This document shows positions 7,714 through 12,929 of a stretch of 12,929 nt of DNA, one piece after another. Source of the DNA: CAZKYP01 sp964556885 (GTDB lineage: Bacteria; Planctomycetota; Phycisphaerae; Sedimentisphaerales; Anaerobacaceae); NCBI GenBank assembly GCA_964556885.1, contig CAZKYP010000094.1:1-12929 (forward strand). Direction: 5' to 3'. The stretch's first letter is position 1, and each line of letters opens with the position of its first letter. A program made the position numbers and the translations under genes. Below the pieces are notes generated by a model, which did no database searches, had not been told where the DNA came from, and was given only the letters and a program-made list of their open reading frames with translations.

Positions 7714-8504
7714 CAATCGACGCCTGACTGTAGTTTGGGCAGTCTTATCCTGAATTTGCTGCCTTGAGCGGGTTTGGATTCGACCGAAATAAGCCCCTTG
7801 TGCTCGTCCAGTATCTTTTTACAAAAGGCCAGGCCGAGCCCGGTGCCGGAGTATTTGGACGCATTGTCCTTGTCGTTTTTTGTTGTGTAAAACGTTTCGA
7901 AGATACTTTTTAAATCGTCCGGCTTGATTCCGTCACCGGTATCGGTAACTTCTATCTCGACAGTATCGTTTGTTTCGGCGGCTCTGATTGTCAGGACGCC
8001 GCCGCGGGAGAGCATTGCATCACGGGCATTGAGAATCAGGTTCATCAGAACCTGCTGGAATTGTACGGGTACGACCCAAACAGTTAATTGCTCCGGGACC
8101 TGAATATTAACGGTTATCCCGTCCTTGGCAAAATCCCTGCAAAGACAGGTAAATATTTCCTCGATAAGCACAAGAAGATTAATTTTGCTTTTCGGCTGTT
8201 TCTGGCCATTGGCAAGGGAGAGCATACTCTCCATAATCCGGGACGAACGTTCACAGTTTTTGATTATTATTTGAAATGCTTTTGTAGTTAGGGCTTTATC
8301 ATCAGGATGTTCCAGAGCGAGAGTGGCGTAGTTTTTCAGCGGGGTAAGCAGGTTGTTAATTTCATGTGCTATCATGTGGCTGACGGTGCCGATATTGGCA
8401 AGATGCTGAATCCCGGAAAGCTGGGACTTCAGGTCTTTATTCTGTTTCTGATGGAATTCCAGATTTTTATGCAACGAAAGGCGTTTTTCAGTAATACTTG
8501 CCAA
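7713..8504 (-). CDS. soluble sensor-less histidine kinase
   Basis: A 263-residue two-component kinase with the full transmitter core. The HisKA H-box is MIAHEINNLLTPL with H47 as phosphorylation site. The HATPase_c domain has the N-box QVLMNLILNARDAM (N159), G1 DTGDGI at about 188-193, FETFYTTK, and G2 GTGLGLAF at about 220-227. It lacks a membrane segment and any PAS, GAF or HAMP domain. The only N-terminal extension is about 40 residues, probably a coiled coil (SLHKNLEFHQKQNKDLKSQL), so signals must come through a partner or the cytoplasm. The start is TTG at 8504-8502, supported by a strong Shine-Dalgarno AGGAGA 6 nt upstream; the next in-frame Met is near the H-box and too late. It heads an operon with two CNNM genes and a glycosyltransferase. 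A receiver-only protein encoded across the divergent gap is the obvious candidate partner. Confidence 0.92.
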   Translation of the reverse strand: MASITEKRLSLHKNLEFHQKQNKDLKSQLSGIQHLANIGTVSHMIAHEINNLLTPLKNYATLALEHPDDKALTTKAFQIIIKNCERSSRIMESMLSLANGQKQPKSKINLLVLIEEIFTCLCRDFAKDGITVNIQVPEQLTVWVVPVQFQQVLMNLILNARDAMLSRGGVLTIRAAETNDTVEIEVTDTGDGIKPDDLKSIFETFYTTKNDKDNASKYSGTGLGLAFCKKILDEHKGLISVESKPAQGSKFRIRLPKLQSGVD

Positions 8505-8541
8505 AAGTCTTCTCCTGCTATAGAATCTATGTTCGATAAAA

Positions 8542-8558
8542 TGTAACAGCCTGTTACA
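8542..8558. promoter_or_regulatory. 17-bp perfect palindrome, candidate operator in the divergent gap
   Basis: TGTAACAG (8542-8549) and CTGTTACA (8551-8558) are perfect inverted copies around a single C. The site lies in the 135-bp gap between the divergently transcribed kinase and the 89-residue protein gene, 37 bp ahead of the kinase start. Its size and symmetry are typical of a binding site for a dimeric transcription factor. The right arm overlaps a possible plus-strand -35 (TTACAA, 8554-8559), with a poor -10 (TATTTA) 16 nt further on. No DNA-binding regulator is encoded beside it in the window. It is too short to be a rho-independent terminator and has no T-run. Confidence 0.55.
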
Positions 8559-8561
8559 AGC

Positions 8562-8571
8562 TAAACGTTTA
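8562..8571. promoter_or_regulatory. 10-bp palindrome TAAACGTTTA, second candidate operator
   Basis: TAAACGTTTA is self-complementary, has the central CG typical of LacI/GalR-family operators, and starts only 3 bp after the 17-bp palindrome. The flanks add ACATGT (8571-8576), also self-complementary. No LacI-type gene is in the window. A 10-bp palindrome in AT-rich DNA can arise by chance, so it is listed mainly because of the clustering. Confidence 0.3.
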
Positions 8572-8639
8572 CATGTATTTATATCGACTTTTAGTGTATA
8601 TTTTCTTGAGCTTCTATAAGTCTACGTTTTGAACCAAAA

Positions 8640-8909
8640 ATGAATGAGCAAAGTATATTAGAGGAGCTTTTGGCATTGTTAGAGGCCAATGGCGTAGCGG
8701 TGCGAAATGAGCCGCTCGGCGGTAACGGCGGGGGGCTTTGCGTTATCAAGGGCCAGCGAATATTTTTTGTAGACACCCAGGCCGCTTCGGGCACAATGGC
8801 AGCGGTCTGTGCAGAGGCGCTGCCGAAAGTTATGGATATAGAACAGGTATATATAAAGCCGGAAGTCCGTCGGTTTATCGAGGATTTCGGCTGCCGGGAA
8901 AGGCAGTAA
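8640..8909 (+). CDS. small uncharacterised conserved protein (89 aa)
   Basis: I do not assign a function. The protein has 89 residues, is soluble, and has no signal peptide or membrane segment. It begins with an amphipathic helix (QSILEELLALLEANGVAVR), followed by a glycine-rich turn LGGNGGGLC (26-34), a strand pair IKGQRIFFVDTQA, a helix AAVCAEALPKVM, and a C-terminal part DIEQVYIKPEVRRFIEDFG. The pattern fits a small alpha/beta domain. My unverified impression is that similar short proteins with the GGxGGGLC turn occur in other planctomycetes. Its stop is 3 nt before the start of the DJ-1/PfpI gene, so the two are almost certainly co-transcribed and likely work in one process. Three cysteines (34, 57, 85) are present, C34 directly after the Gly turn. 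No good Shine-Dalgarno precedes the ATG. Confidence 0.8.
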   Translation: MNEQSILEELLALLEANGVAVRNEPLGGNGGGLCVIKGQRIFFVDTQAASGTMAAVCAEALPKVMDIEQVYIKPEVRRFIEDFGCRERQ

Positions 8910-8912
8910 AAA

Positions 8913-9431
8913 ATGGCAAAAAAAGTGGCTATTATGGTCGATGAGATGTACCATGTGCTTGAAGTCTGGTACCCTTATTACCGGTTTCTGGAAGCCGGTC
9001 TGGAGGTTAATTTTATTGCGGCCCAGGCGAATAAGGAATATCATTCCAAAGAAGGTTATCCGTGCCTCTCGCAGGTCGCGGCGGCAAAAGCCGATGCCGC
9101 CGACTATGATTGCATGGTTGTGCCGGGCGGATTCGCACCGGATTTTATGCGAAGAAGCAACGATGTAATTAAGTTTGCGAATAAAATGGTTGACGCCGAT
9201 AAAGTCATAGCTGCTATATGTCACGGCGGGTGGCTTTTGTGCAGTACAAAGGCATTCAAGAGTAAAAAGGCAACGTGTTTTATGGCAATAAAAGATGATG
9301 TAATAAACGCCGGTGCAGAGTATGTTGACGCTGAATGTGTCGTGGACGGTAATTTGATTACGTCTCGTAAGCCTGACGACTTGCCGGCATTCTGCACGGC
9401 GATTTTAAATGCCCTAAAAAAAATGATATAG
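8913..9431 (+). CDS. DJ-1/PfpI family protein
   Basis: This 172-residue protein covers the whole single-domain DJ-1/PfpI fold (class I glutamine amidotransferase-like). The nucleophile elbow is AAICHGGWLL with C103 and H104, matching the Cys-His pair of PfpI and YhbO. Other family blocks are MVVPGGFAPDFMR (68-80), KDDVINAGAEYVDAE and VVDGNLITSRKPDDLPAF. Family roles include proteolysis claimed for PfpI, and glyoxalase- or deglycase-like handling of carbonyl damage claimed for YhbO-type proteins; the substrate here is unknown. By ungapped alignment from memory on the shared YPYxR block, the position of the family's conserved elbow-contacting Glu appears to be H14, with Glu at 11 and 17 nearby, so catalysis may differ. 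Translation probably uses GGGAAAGG in the end of the preceding gene. It is the middle gene of a three-gene operon, followed 22 nt later by a receiver protein. Confidence 0.93.
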   Translation: MAKKVAIMVDEMYHVLEVWYPYYRFLEAGLEVNFIAAQANKEYHSKEGYPCLSQVAAAKADAADYDCMVVPGGFAPDFMRRSNDVIKFANKMVDADKVIAAICHGGWLLCSTKAFKSKKATCFMAIKDDVINAGAEYVDAECVVDGNLITSRKPDDLPAFCTAILNALKKMI

Positions 9432-9453
9432 ATAGACAAAGCGGAGTTACTCT

Positions 9454-9960
9454 ATGAGCAAGTTCGATTCGCGTAAAGAACAGGAAAAAACACCCACTGT
9501 GCTGATTGTCGACGATAACCTGCAAAATCTCGAGCTTCTGCAGGCATACCTCGAGGATTTGGATTGCCTGACCGTCCCGGCACACGATGGTTTAGAGGCG
9601 TTGTCCATAATTTCCGAGATGCCGCCCGATTTAATCCTGCTTGATGTGATGATGCCGAAGATGAGCGGCTTCGAAGTCTGCAAGAGGATAAAAAACGACC
9701 CAAAGACCAGCGACATCCCCGTTATAATGGTCACGGCGCTCAACGAATTCGGTGATATCGAGAGGGGCATCAAATCCGGCACGGACGACTTTCTGAGCAA
9801 ACCGGTCAACAAATTGGAACTCCTGACGCGGGTCAAAACCATGCTTAAACTCAAACATTTATCCGATAAGCTCGAGCGAACGCTGGCATATCTGAGCGAG
9901 ATAGAACAACAGTCACAGATGGTAAAATCAGAACCCGATAATCGGCCTTCAAAATCGTAA
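9454..9960 (+). CDS. receiver-only response regulator
   Basis: This 168-residue protein carries one REC domain (about 15-135) with all phospho-transfer residues: acidic pair D20/D21, phosphoacceptor D64 in LILLDVMMPKMSG, conserved T94, and K116 in FLSKP. The sequence style (DDNLQNLELL, GFEVCKRIK) resembles the receivers of PleD-like proteins, but no GGDEF or DNA-binding domain follows. About 35 residues of mainly charged, helix-prone tail finish the protein (SDKLERTLAYLSEIEQQSQM and a polar end). It may act by protein contact or as a phosphate sink in a relay. ATG at 9454 has GGAG 7 nt upstream. It follows the DJ-1/PfpI gene by 22 nt, so co-transcription is likely. The divergently encoded kinase is the natural partner candidate. 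Confidence 0.92.
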   Translation: MSKFDSRKEQEKTPTVLIVDDNLQNLELLQAYLEDLDCLTVPAHDGLEALSIISEMPPDLILLDVMMPKMSGFEVCKRIKNDPKTSDIPVIMVTALNEFGDIERGIKSGTDDFLSKPVNKLELLTRVKTMLKLKHLSDKLERTLAYLSEIEQQSQMVKSEPDNRPSKS

Positions 9961-10004
9961 CAATCGGCACATCAGGCACAATCCCCCCATTAAATCCTCA
10001 AAAA

Positions 10005-10020
10005 TGCGGTTTTTGCCGCA
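10005..10020. terminator. weak hairpin after the response regulator gene
   Basis: TGCGG (10005-10009) and CCGCA (10016-10020) form a 5-bp stem with a TTTTTG loop, 45 bp past the response regulator stop. On the plus strand no T-run follows; on the minus strand the stem is followed by TTTTT, but no gene points that way. It might cause weak termination or be incidental. The rest of the 187-bp gap before the TPR gene shows no convincing promoter. Confidence 0.3.
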
Positions 10021-10094
10021 AATTACCGACAGGTATGCTAATCCGGGTTTGCTTATTTGTCGATAAATAGGTTGTATTCAGCAGCCCGTAAGGG

Positions 10095-10151
10095 TTGACC
10101 GAGGAGATACAAACCCCGAAGAAACTGAACTGGGATGAGAGTGGTGTATGA
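10095..10151 (+). CDS. possible 18-codon leader ORF overlapping the TPR gene start
   Basis: A TTG at 10095 opens an 18-codon frame ending in GTA-TGA, where the TGA overlaps the ATG of the TPR gene (ATGA, a typical translational-coupling junction). The predicted peptide is MTEEIQTPKKLNWDESGV. The frame is closed just upstream by TAA, and only AGGG lies directly against the TTG, so initiation would be poor. It could be a coupling leader, a remnant of a longer N-terminus, or chance. Confidence 0.2.
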   Translation: MTEEIQTPKKLNWDESGV

Positions 10152-11743
10152 GTCGATTACTTGAAATTCTCGGCAGGGCGATAACGGTCGATACTGCCGA
10201 ATTGATACAACACTGGTTAGAGGCGGTCCACCTGCCATGCGACGAAAACAAGTCGGAGCAATATTCCCACCTCAATCAAGGCATCGAGCTAATCGGCCGG
10301 ATGAAGCACAATAAAGCGGCCGAACAGCTCAGGATATACCTGTTTGAAAATCCGTCCTGTGTCTACGGCCGCCTGGCTGTCGCTGCAATTTATATACACA
10401 ATAATCAGTTGCAGGATGCAATAAGGGAATTAAATTCCGTATATATGCGACAGCCGAATAATACGATGGCCCTTTATGCCCTTGGCTATTGTTATGAGCT
10501 TCTCGGCAAAGAGGCCCAGGCTGTGGAGTTTTACCAGGATTGTCTCAAGTTTAAAAGTTATCTTCAGCTTCCCGCCCAGCGACTGGCCGCCGTTTATTTC
10601 AAGAACAGGCAGCCGGAAAGAACGATCCAGCAATATGAGCTGCTCAGGAAGGAATACCCCGACAATATATCGACACTTGTCACCCTCGGTCATTTATATA
10701 TCATCATTTCAAAATATGAGCAGGCCATCGAAGCATTCCAGACTGCAATCCTGATACACCCCGATAATTTTCATCCTGAAGATGAAGATACGAACCAGCT
10801 TATAGCCGAAGGCCAGTTTCATGAGGCCCTGGAGCAGATAGAAGACATTCTGGAGACTCAGCCGGATAGAGTCGACCTGCTTGTCAAAAGAGCGGATGTT
10901 CTCAGGATGGTTGGGGCCACGGCTGATGCAATTTCACAGTACGAAGAAGTCGTTCGTCTCAGTCCGGACTGTCTTGAAGCCAATATTAAATTAGGAACTC
11001 AATATTTACAAATCAACCATGAACAGCTCGCCGCTCAGCAATTCAATTTAGCTGTCGAAATAAACGACGATATTGTCGATGCTTATATTGGTCTTGCAAT
11101 CGCCCAGAAATTAAGCGGTCAAACCTCGGATGCCCTTGGCACCTTGTCTCTGGCGGCGGCTATCCAGCCGAACAGCACCGTGTTATTCAGCCAAACGGCT
11201 TCTTTAAGATTCAAGGCTTTAAGGTGCAATCCTTCATTTGACGATCAGGATGATTCAAACGATATGTTTTCGGAGGTAATTGCGGCTCACTGCCAGGAAA
11301 TTTCCAAACGAAGACAGAATCCTGATTTACATTACAGGCTCGGTGTCCTTATGATGAGCATCGGCCGGTTACAGGAGGCTGTGGAATCCTTTAAGATTGC
11401 CCTTGAGATAAATCCGGCATTTTCAAGGGCCAGAAGCAAAATGACTGTATGTTTGTATGATATGGGACAAAATTCTAAAGCACTGGATAATTTGTCCACA
11501 TACAATTGCCTGAATAAAGATACACTTGAACTGCATTATAAAGTTGGCTTGCTATATTGTAACAAGATTAAGTTCGCATCTTCGCTTATGAACCTCGAAA
11601 GATATTTGGAGAAAAATTTCACCTGTCCCGAAGCTGTAGTCAATATTTCAGTTGTGCTTCAGAACTTAGGTCTTCTGGACAGGGTCAGTGTAATGTGGGA
11701 CAATCTTTCCGAAACGGCAAACCAGTCAAGCAGTTATAATTAA
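10148..11743 (+). CDS. tetratricopeptide repeat protein
   Basis: This 531-residue protein is built almost entirely of TPR helix pairs. I can trace about twelve units: roughly 39-72, 73-106, 107-140, 141-173, 174-207, a shortened one at 213-241, 242-275, 276-309, 310-342, then after an insertion 393-425, 426-459 and 460-493. Clear units are ALGYCYELLGKEAQAVEFYQ, ISKYEQAIEAFQTAILIHPDN and IGRLQEAVESFKIALEINPAF. TPR arrays bind other proteins; the partner is unknown. It has no signal peptide or membrane segment, so it is probably cytoplasmic. The N-terminal 35 residues (LLEILGRAITVDTAELIQHWLEAV) form a non-TPR helical cap. A non-repeat insertion at about 343-392 (DDQDDSNDMF region) splits the array in two. 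The ATG at 10148 is the first start after a stop at 10136-10138, with GAGAG 6 nt upstream. It stands alone between the receiver gene and the convergent floA operon. Confidence 0.88.
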   Translation: MSRLLEILGRAITVDTAELIQHWLEAVHLPCDENKSEQYSHLNQGIELIGRMKHNKAAEQLRIYLFENPSCVYGRLAVAAIYIHNNQLQDAIRELNSVYMRQPNNTMALYALGYCYELLGKEAQAVEFYQDCLKFKSYLQLPAQRLAAVYFKNRQPERTIQQYELLRKEYPDNISTLVTLGHLYIIISKYEQAIEAFQTAILIHPDNFHPEDEDTNQLIAEGQFHEALEQIEDILETQPDRVDLLVKRADVLRMVGATADAISQYEEVVRLSPDCLEANIKLGTQYLQINHEQLAAQQFNLAVEINDDIVDAYIGLAIAQKLSGQTSDALGTLSLAAAIQPNSTVLFSQTASLRFKALRCNPSFDDQDDSNDMFSEVIAAHCQEISKRRQNPDLHYRLGVLMMSIGRLQEAVESFKIALEINPAFSRARSKMTVCLYDMGQNSKALDNLSTYNCLNKDTLELHYKVGLLYCNKIKFASSLMNLERYLEKNFTCPEAVVNISVVLQNLGLLDRVSVMWDNLSETANQSSSYN

Positions 11744-11943
11744 CAATTCCAAAACAACTCCAAATTTCATAAAGTTTAAAAACAAGCTAAAAAAGGGCGA
11801 ATTCAGTTAAATTGTAATATTGGGAGTAAATAAAGCTGAATGAAACATAACATATATTATGAGACGTTGGATATTGTGTTTTTTTTCGACTATAATTGAA
11901 ATGATGTAGTTTTAATGATTAATGCCCTATTTAGCTGCAACGT
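11744..11943. other. 200-bp AT-rich convergent gap without a clear gene or terminator
   Basis: This gap separates the 3' ends of the TPR gene and the single-pass protein gene. I find no strong rho-independent terminator. Weak inverted repeats are ATTCAG/CTGAAT (11801-11806 with 11836-11841) and AGACGTTG/CAACGTCT (11862-11869 with 11938-11945). The second reaches into the stop codon of the minus-strand gene but has a 68-nt loop. A T-run at 11879-11886 and a TATAAT at 11891-11896 (+) are present without a convincing context. Confidence 0.5.
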
Positions 11944-12528
11944 CTAAGATTCAGACATATCACGCATTGAAACCGGAGCACCGAAGATTTCCTTATAAAC
12001 AATCGCTTTTCTTAATTCGTCCGGATCAATATCATCAAATGATATATAATCAGAAAGAAAAGGTGAATCCGATGTTTGTTTCGAAGATTCAACTACAGGC
12101 ATCTTGATATCTATTTGAGGTAAAGAAAATGTTGATAAAGACTGCTCTTTAATAACATCTTTTGTTATTTGTTGCGGCTTTGGTTGTTCTTTTATTCTAA
12201 TATCTTTTGGTTTCGGTTTATATGATGCAATTGCTTTTACTGGATGAATTTTCCTCTCGGCAGGAATATTTCGCTTTTGATTAAATTGAGGATTACCGGA
12301 AAGCTCCATGAATTGTTCCCAGAAGGCTTTTCCTATTGACGACGGCATTCTAACAGATTTTTGTTGCGGCTTATCCTTGTCCGGGTCATCGGATTTTTTG
12401 ATCCTGCTTTTCATTACACCCCCGACAATCCAGAAAACAGCCATCACAACAACGAAAAGTATATTCAGAATGATTTCGTAATTATTATCGCGACCGGCCA
12501 ATAATATTTGCTGCAAAAAATTACTCAT
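11944..12528 (-). CDS. single-pass membrane protein of unknown function, co-encoded with floA
   Basis: This 194-residue protein has no domain I recognise. It has a short N-terminal segment, one membrane helix at about 19-38 (IILNILFVVVMAVFWIVGGV), then a basic, lysine-, proline- and glutamine-rich linker (about 40-160, for example KPQQKSVRMPSSIGKAFWEQF and KPKPKDIRIKEQPKPQQ) likely disordered in the cytoplasm. A small acidic-to-hydrophobic C-terminal motif ends it: DDIDPDELRKAIVYKEIFGAPVSMRD. I have the unverified impression that a similar short 'LRKAI...EI.G.PV..R' ending recurs in planctomycetal proteins encoded beside floA. The ATG is 12 nt after the floA stop, so the two are co-transcribed. 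A role as anchor, adaptor or scaffold partner of FloA microdomains is inference from position and topology. Confidence 0.78.
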   Translation of the reverse strand: MSNFLQQILLAGRDNNYEIILNILFVVVMAVFWIVGGVMKSRIKKSDDPDKDKPQQKSVRMPSSIGKAFWEQFMELSGNPQFNQKRNIPAERKIHPVKAIASYKPKPKDIRIKEQPKPQQITKDVIKEQSLSTFSLPQIDIKMPVVESSKQTSDSPFLSDYISFDDIDPDELRKAIVYKEIFGAPVSMRDMSES

Positions 12529-12540
12529 AAGAATCTATTG

Positions 12541-12929
12541 TTATTCCTTCTTTTTCGGCTTTGCAATGGAATCACGCATCGAGGTATCTGCCACAATATT
12601 TTTCATCCTGTAATAGTCCATAATACCAAGATTTCCTTTTTTGAAGGCTTCAGCCATCGCCAGCGGTACTTTCGATTCATTTTCGACAACAAGGGCACGC
12701 ATTTCCTGCTCGCGTGCGAATGCCATTGCGCGGCGTTTTTCCGCCTCGGCCTGTGCTCTTGCCAGATCAGCCTTGGCCTGTGCCCCCTGCAACTGGGCGC
12801 CGATATTTTCACCTACATCGACGTCGGCAATATCAATAGATAGAATCTCATAAGCCGTTCCGGCATCAAGACCTTTGGCAAGAACCGTTTTTGAAATATT
12901 GTCCGGGTTCTCTAAAACGCTTTTGTACG
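12541..12929 (-). CDS. floA: flotillin-like protein FloA, C-terminal part (cut by right edge)
   Basis: About 129 C-terminal codons are present; the N-terminal part lies beyond the right edge. The visible sequence matches the end of FloA (YqfA family): VLENPDNISKTVLAKGLDAGTAYEILSIDIADVDVGENIGAQLQ, then the Ala/Glu/Arg-rich coiled-coil AKADLARAQAEAEKRRAMAFAREQEMRALVVENESKVPLAMAEAFKKGNLGIMDYYRMKNIVADTSMRDSI and a basic end KPKKKE. FloA is a membrane-anchored scaffold forming functional membrane microdomains, where it influences protein complexes and fluidity. The AEAFKKGNLGIMDYYRMKNI segment is the characteristic closing block of the family. The gene precedes a single-pass protein by 12 nt. In many bacteria an nfeD-type gene lies upstream of floA; that position is outside this window. 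Confidence 0.95.
   Translation of the reverse strand, partial: YKSVLENPDNISKTVLAKGLDAGTAYEILSIDIADVDVGENIGAQLQGAQAKADLARAQAEAEKRRAMAFAREQEMRALVVENESKVPLAMAEAFKKGNLGIMDYYRMKNIVADTSMRDSIAKPKKKE

Noticed and set aside
8679..9224. 181-codon open frame on the minus strand
   Set aside because: Opposite the 89-aa and DJ-1/PfpI genes, both better supported by conserved motifs and spacing.
9447..9854. 135-codon open frame on the minus strand
   Set aside because: Antisense to a fully conserved receiver domain; no motif of its own.
10049..10077. TTGCTT-17-TTGTAT as a promoter for the TPR gene
   Set aside because: The -10 matches consensus at only three of six positions; not better than background.
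9961..10147. Possible riboswitch or structured leader before the TPR gene
   Set aside because: I compared it with the riboswitch classes I could recall and found no matching core. Only one 5-bp hairpin stands out.
11862..11945. 8-bp inverted repeat AGACGTTG/CAACGTCT around the stop of the single-pass protein gene
   Set aside because: The 68-nt loop and lack of a following T-run make it unlikely as a terminator; as an operator the arms are too far apart.
11867..12107. TTGGAT-18-TATAAT promoter-like match at 11867-11896 and a short plus-strand frame at 11922-12107
   Set aside because: The frame has no ribosome site or recognisable sequence and overlaps the end of the minus-strand gene. A TATAAT in DNA this AT-rich is expected by chance. 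An antisense RNA is possible but unsupported.

Overview
The window looks like a chromosomal segment of a planctomycete, most likely class Phycisphaerae (Sedimentisphaerales-like). This is inference from gene content: a pseudopilin-like protein with a C-terminal H-x9-D block, a flotillin-like FloA next to a single-pass protein, an ECF sigma factor paired with a single-pass protein that has no zinc motif, and a small Gly-rich protein family I associate with planctomycetes. I recognise no insertion sequence, phage gene, CRISPR array, tRNA or rRNA.

Layout from left to right. (1) 1-103: a possible last few codons of a plus-strand gene, then a hairpin terminator. (2) 104-913 (-): a pseudopilin with a good sigma70-type promoter (TTGAAA-17-TATAAT) and a strong Shine-Dalgarno. 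(3) 1046-2187 (-): an ECF sigma factor followed by a membrane protein that is a candidate anti-sigma factor. (4) 2488-3909 (+): a secreted PBP4/DacB-type D-Ala-D-Ala carboxypeptidase/endopeptidase. It is divergent from the sigma gene, and its 3' end overlaps the convergent glycosyltransferase gene by 32 bp. (5) 3878-8504 (-): a tightly coupled four-gene operon in the order soluble histidine kinase, CNNM/CorC-type protein with a CorC_HlyC domain, second CNNM-type protein without that domain, GT-C membrane glycosyltransferase; junctions are overlaps or a 1-nt gap. (6) 8640-9960 (+): an operon divergent from the kinase, in the order 89-residue uncharacterised protein, DJ-1/PfpI protein, receiver-only response regulator. 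The 135-bp divergent gap holds a perfect 17-bp palindrome, TGTAACAG-C-CTGTTACA, and a second 10-bp palindrome. (7) 10148-11743 (+): a large cytoplasmic TPR protein. (8) 11944-12929 (-): floA, cut by the right edge, and a downstream single-pass protein.

How the parts may work together. The kinase has no sensor or membrane domain and sits translationally coupled ahead of two membrane CBS proteins. The receiver has no output domain and is transcribed away from the kinase across the palindromic region. A plausible reading is one stress or ion-homeostasis locus in which kinase and receiver are partners, the CNNM proteins handle divalent cations (or sense nucleotides through their CBS pairs), and the DJ-1 protein handles carbonyl or oxidative damage. 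This is the most system-like part of the window, but the link is inferred from arrangement only. The sigma/DacB and FloA regions point to cell-envelope functions.
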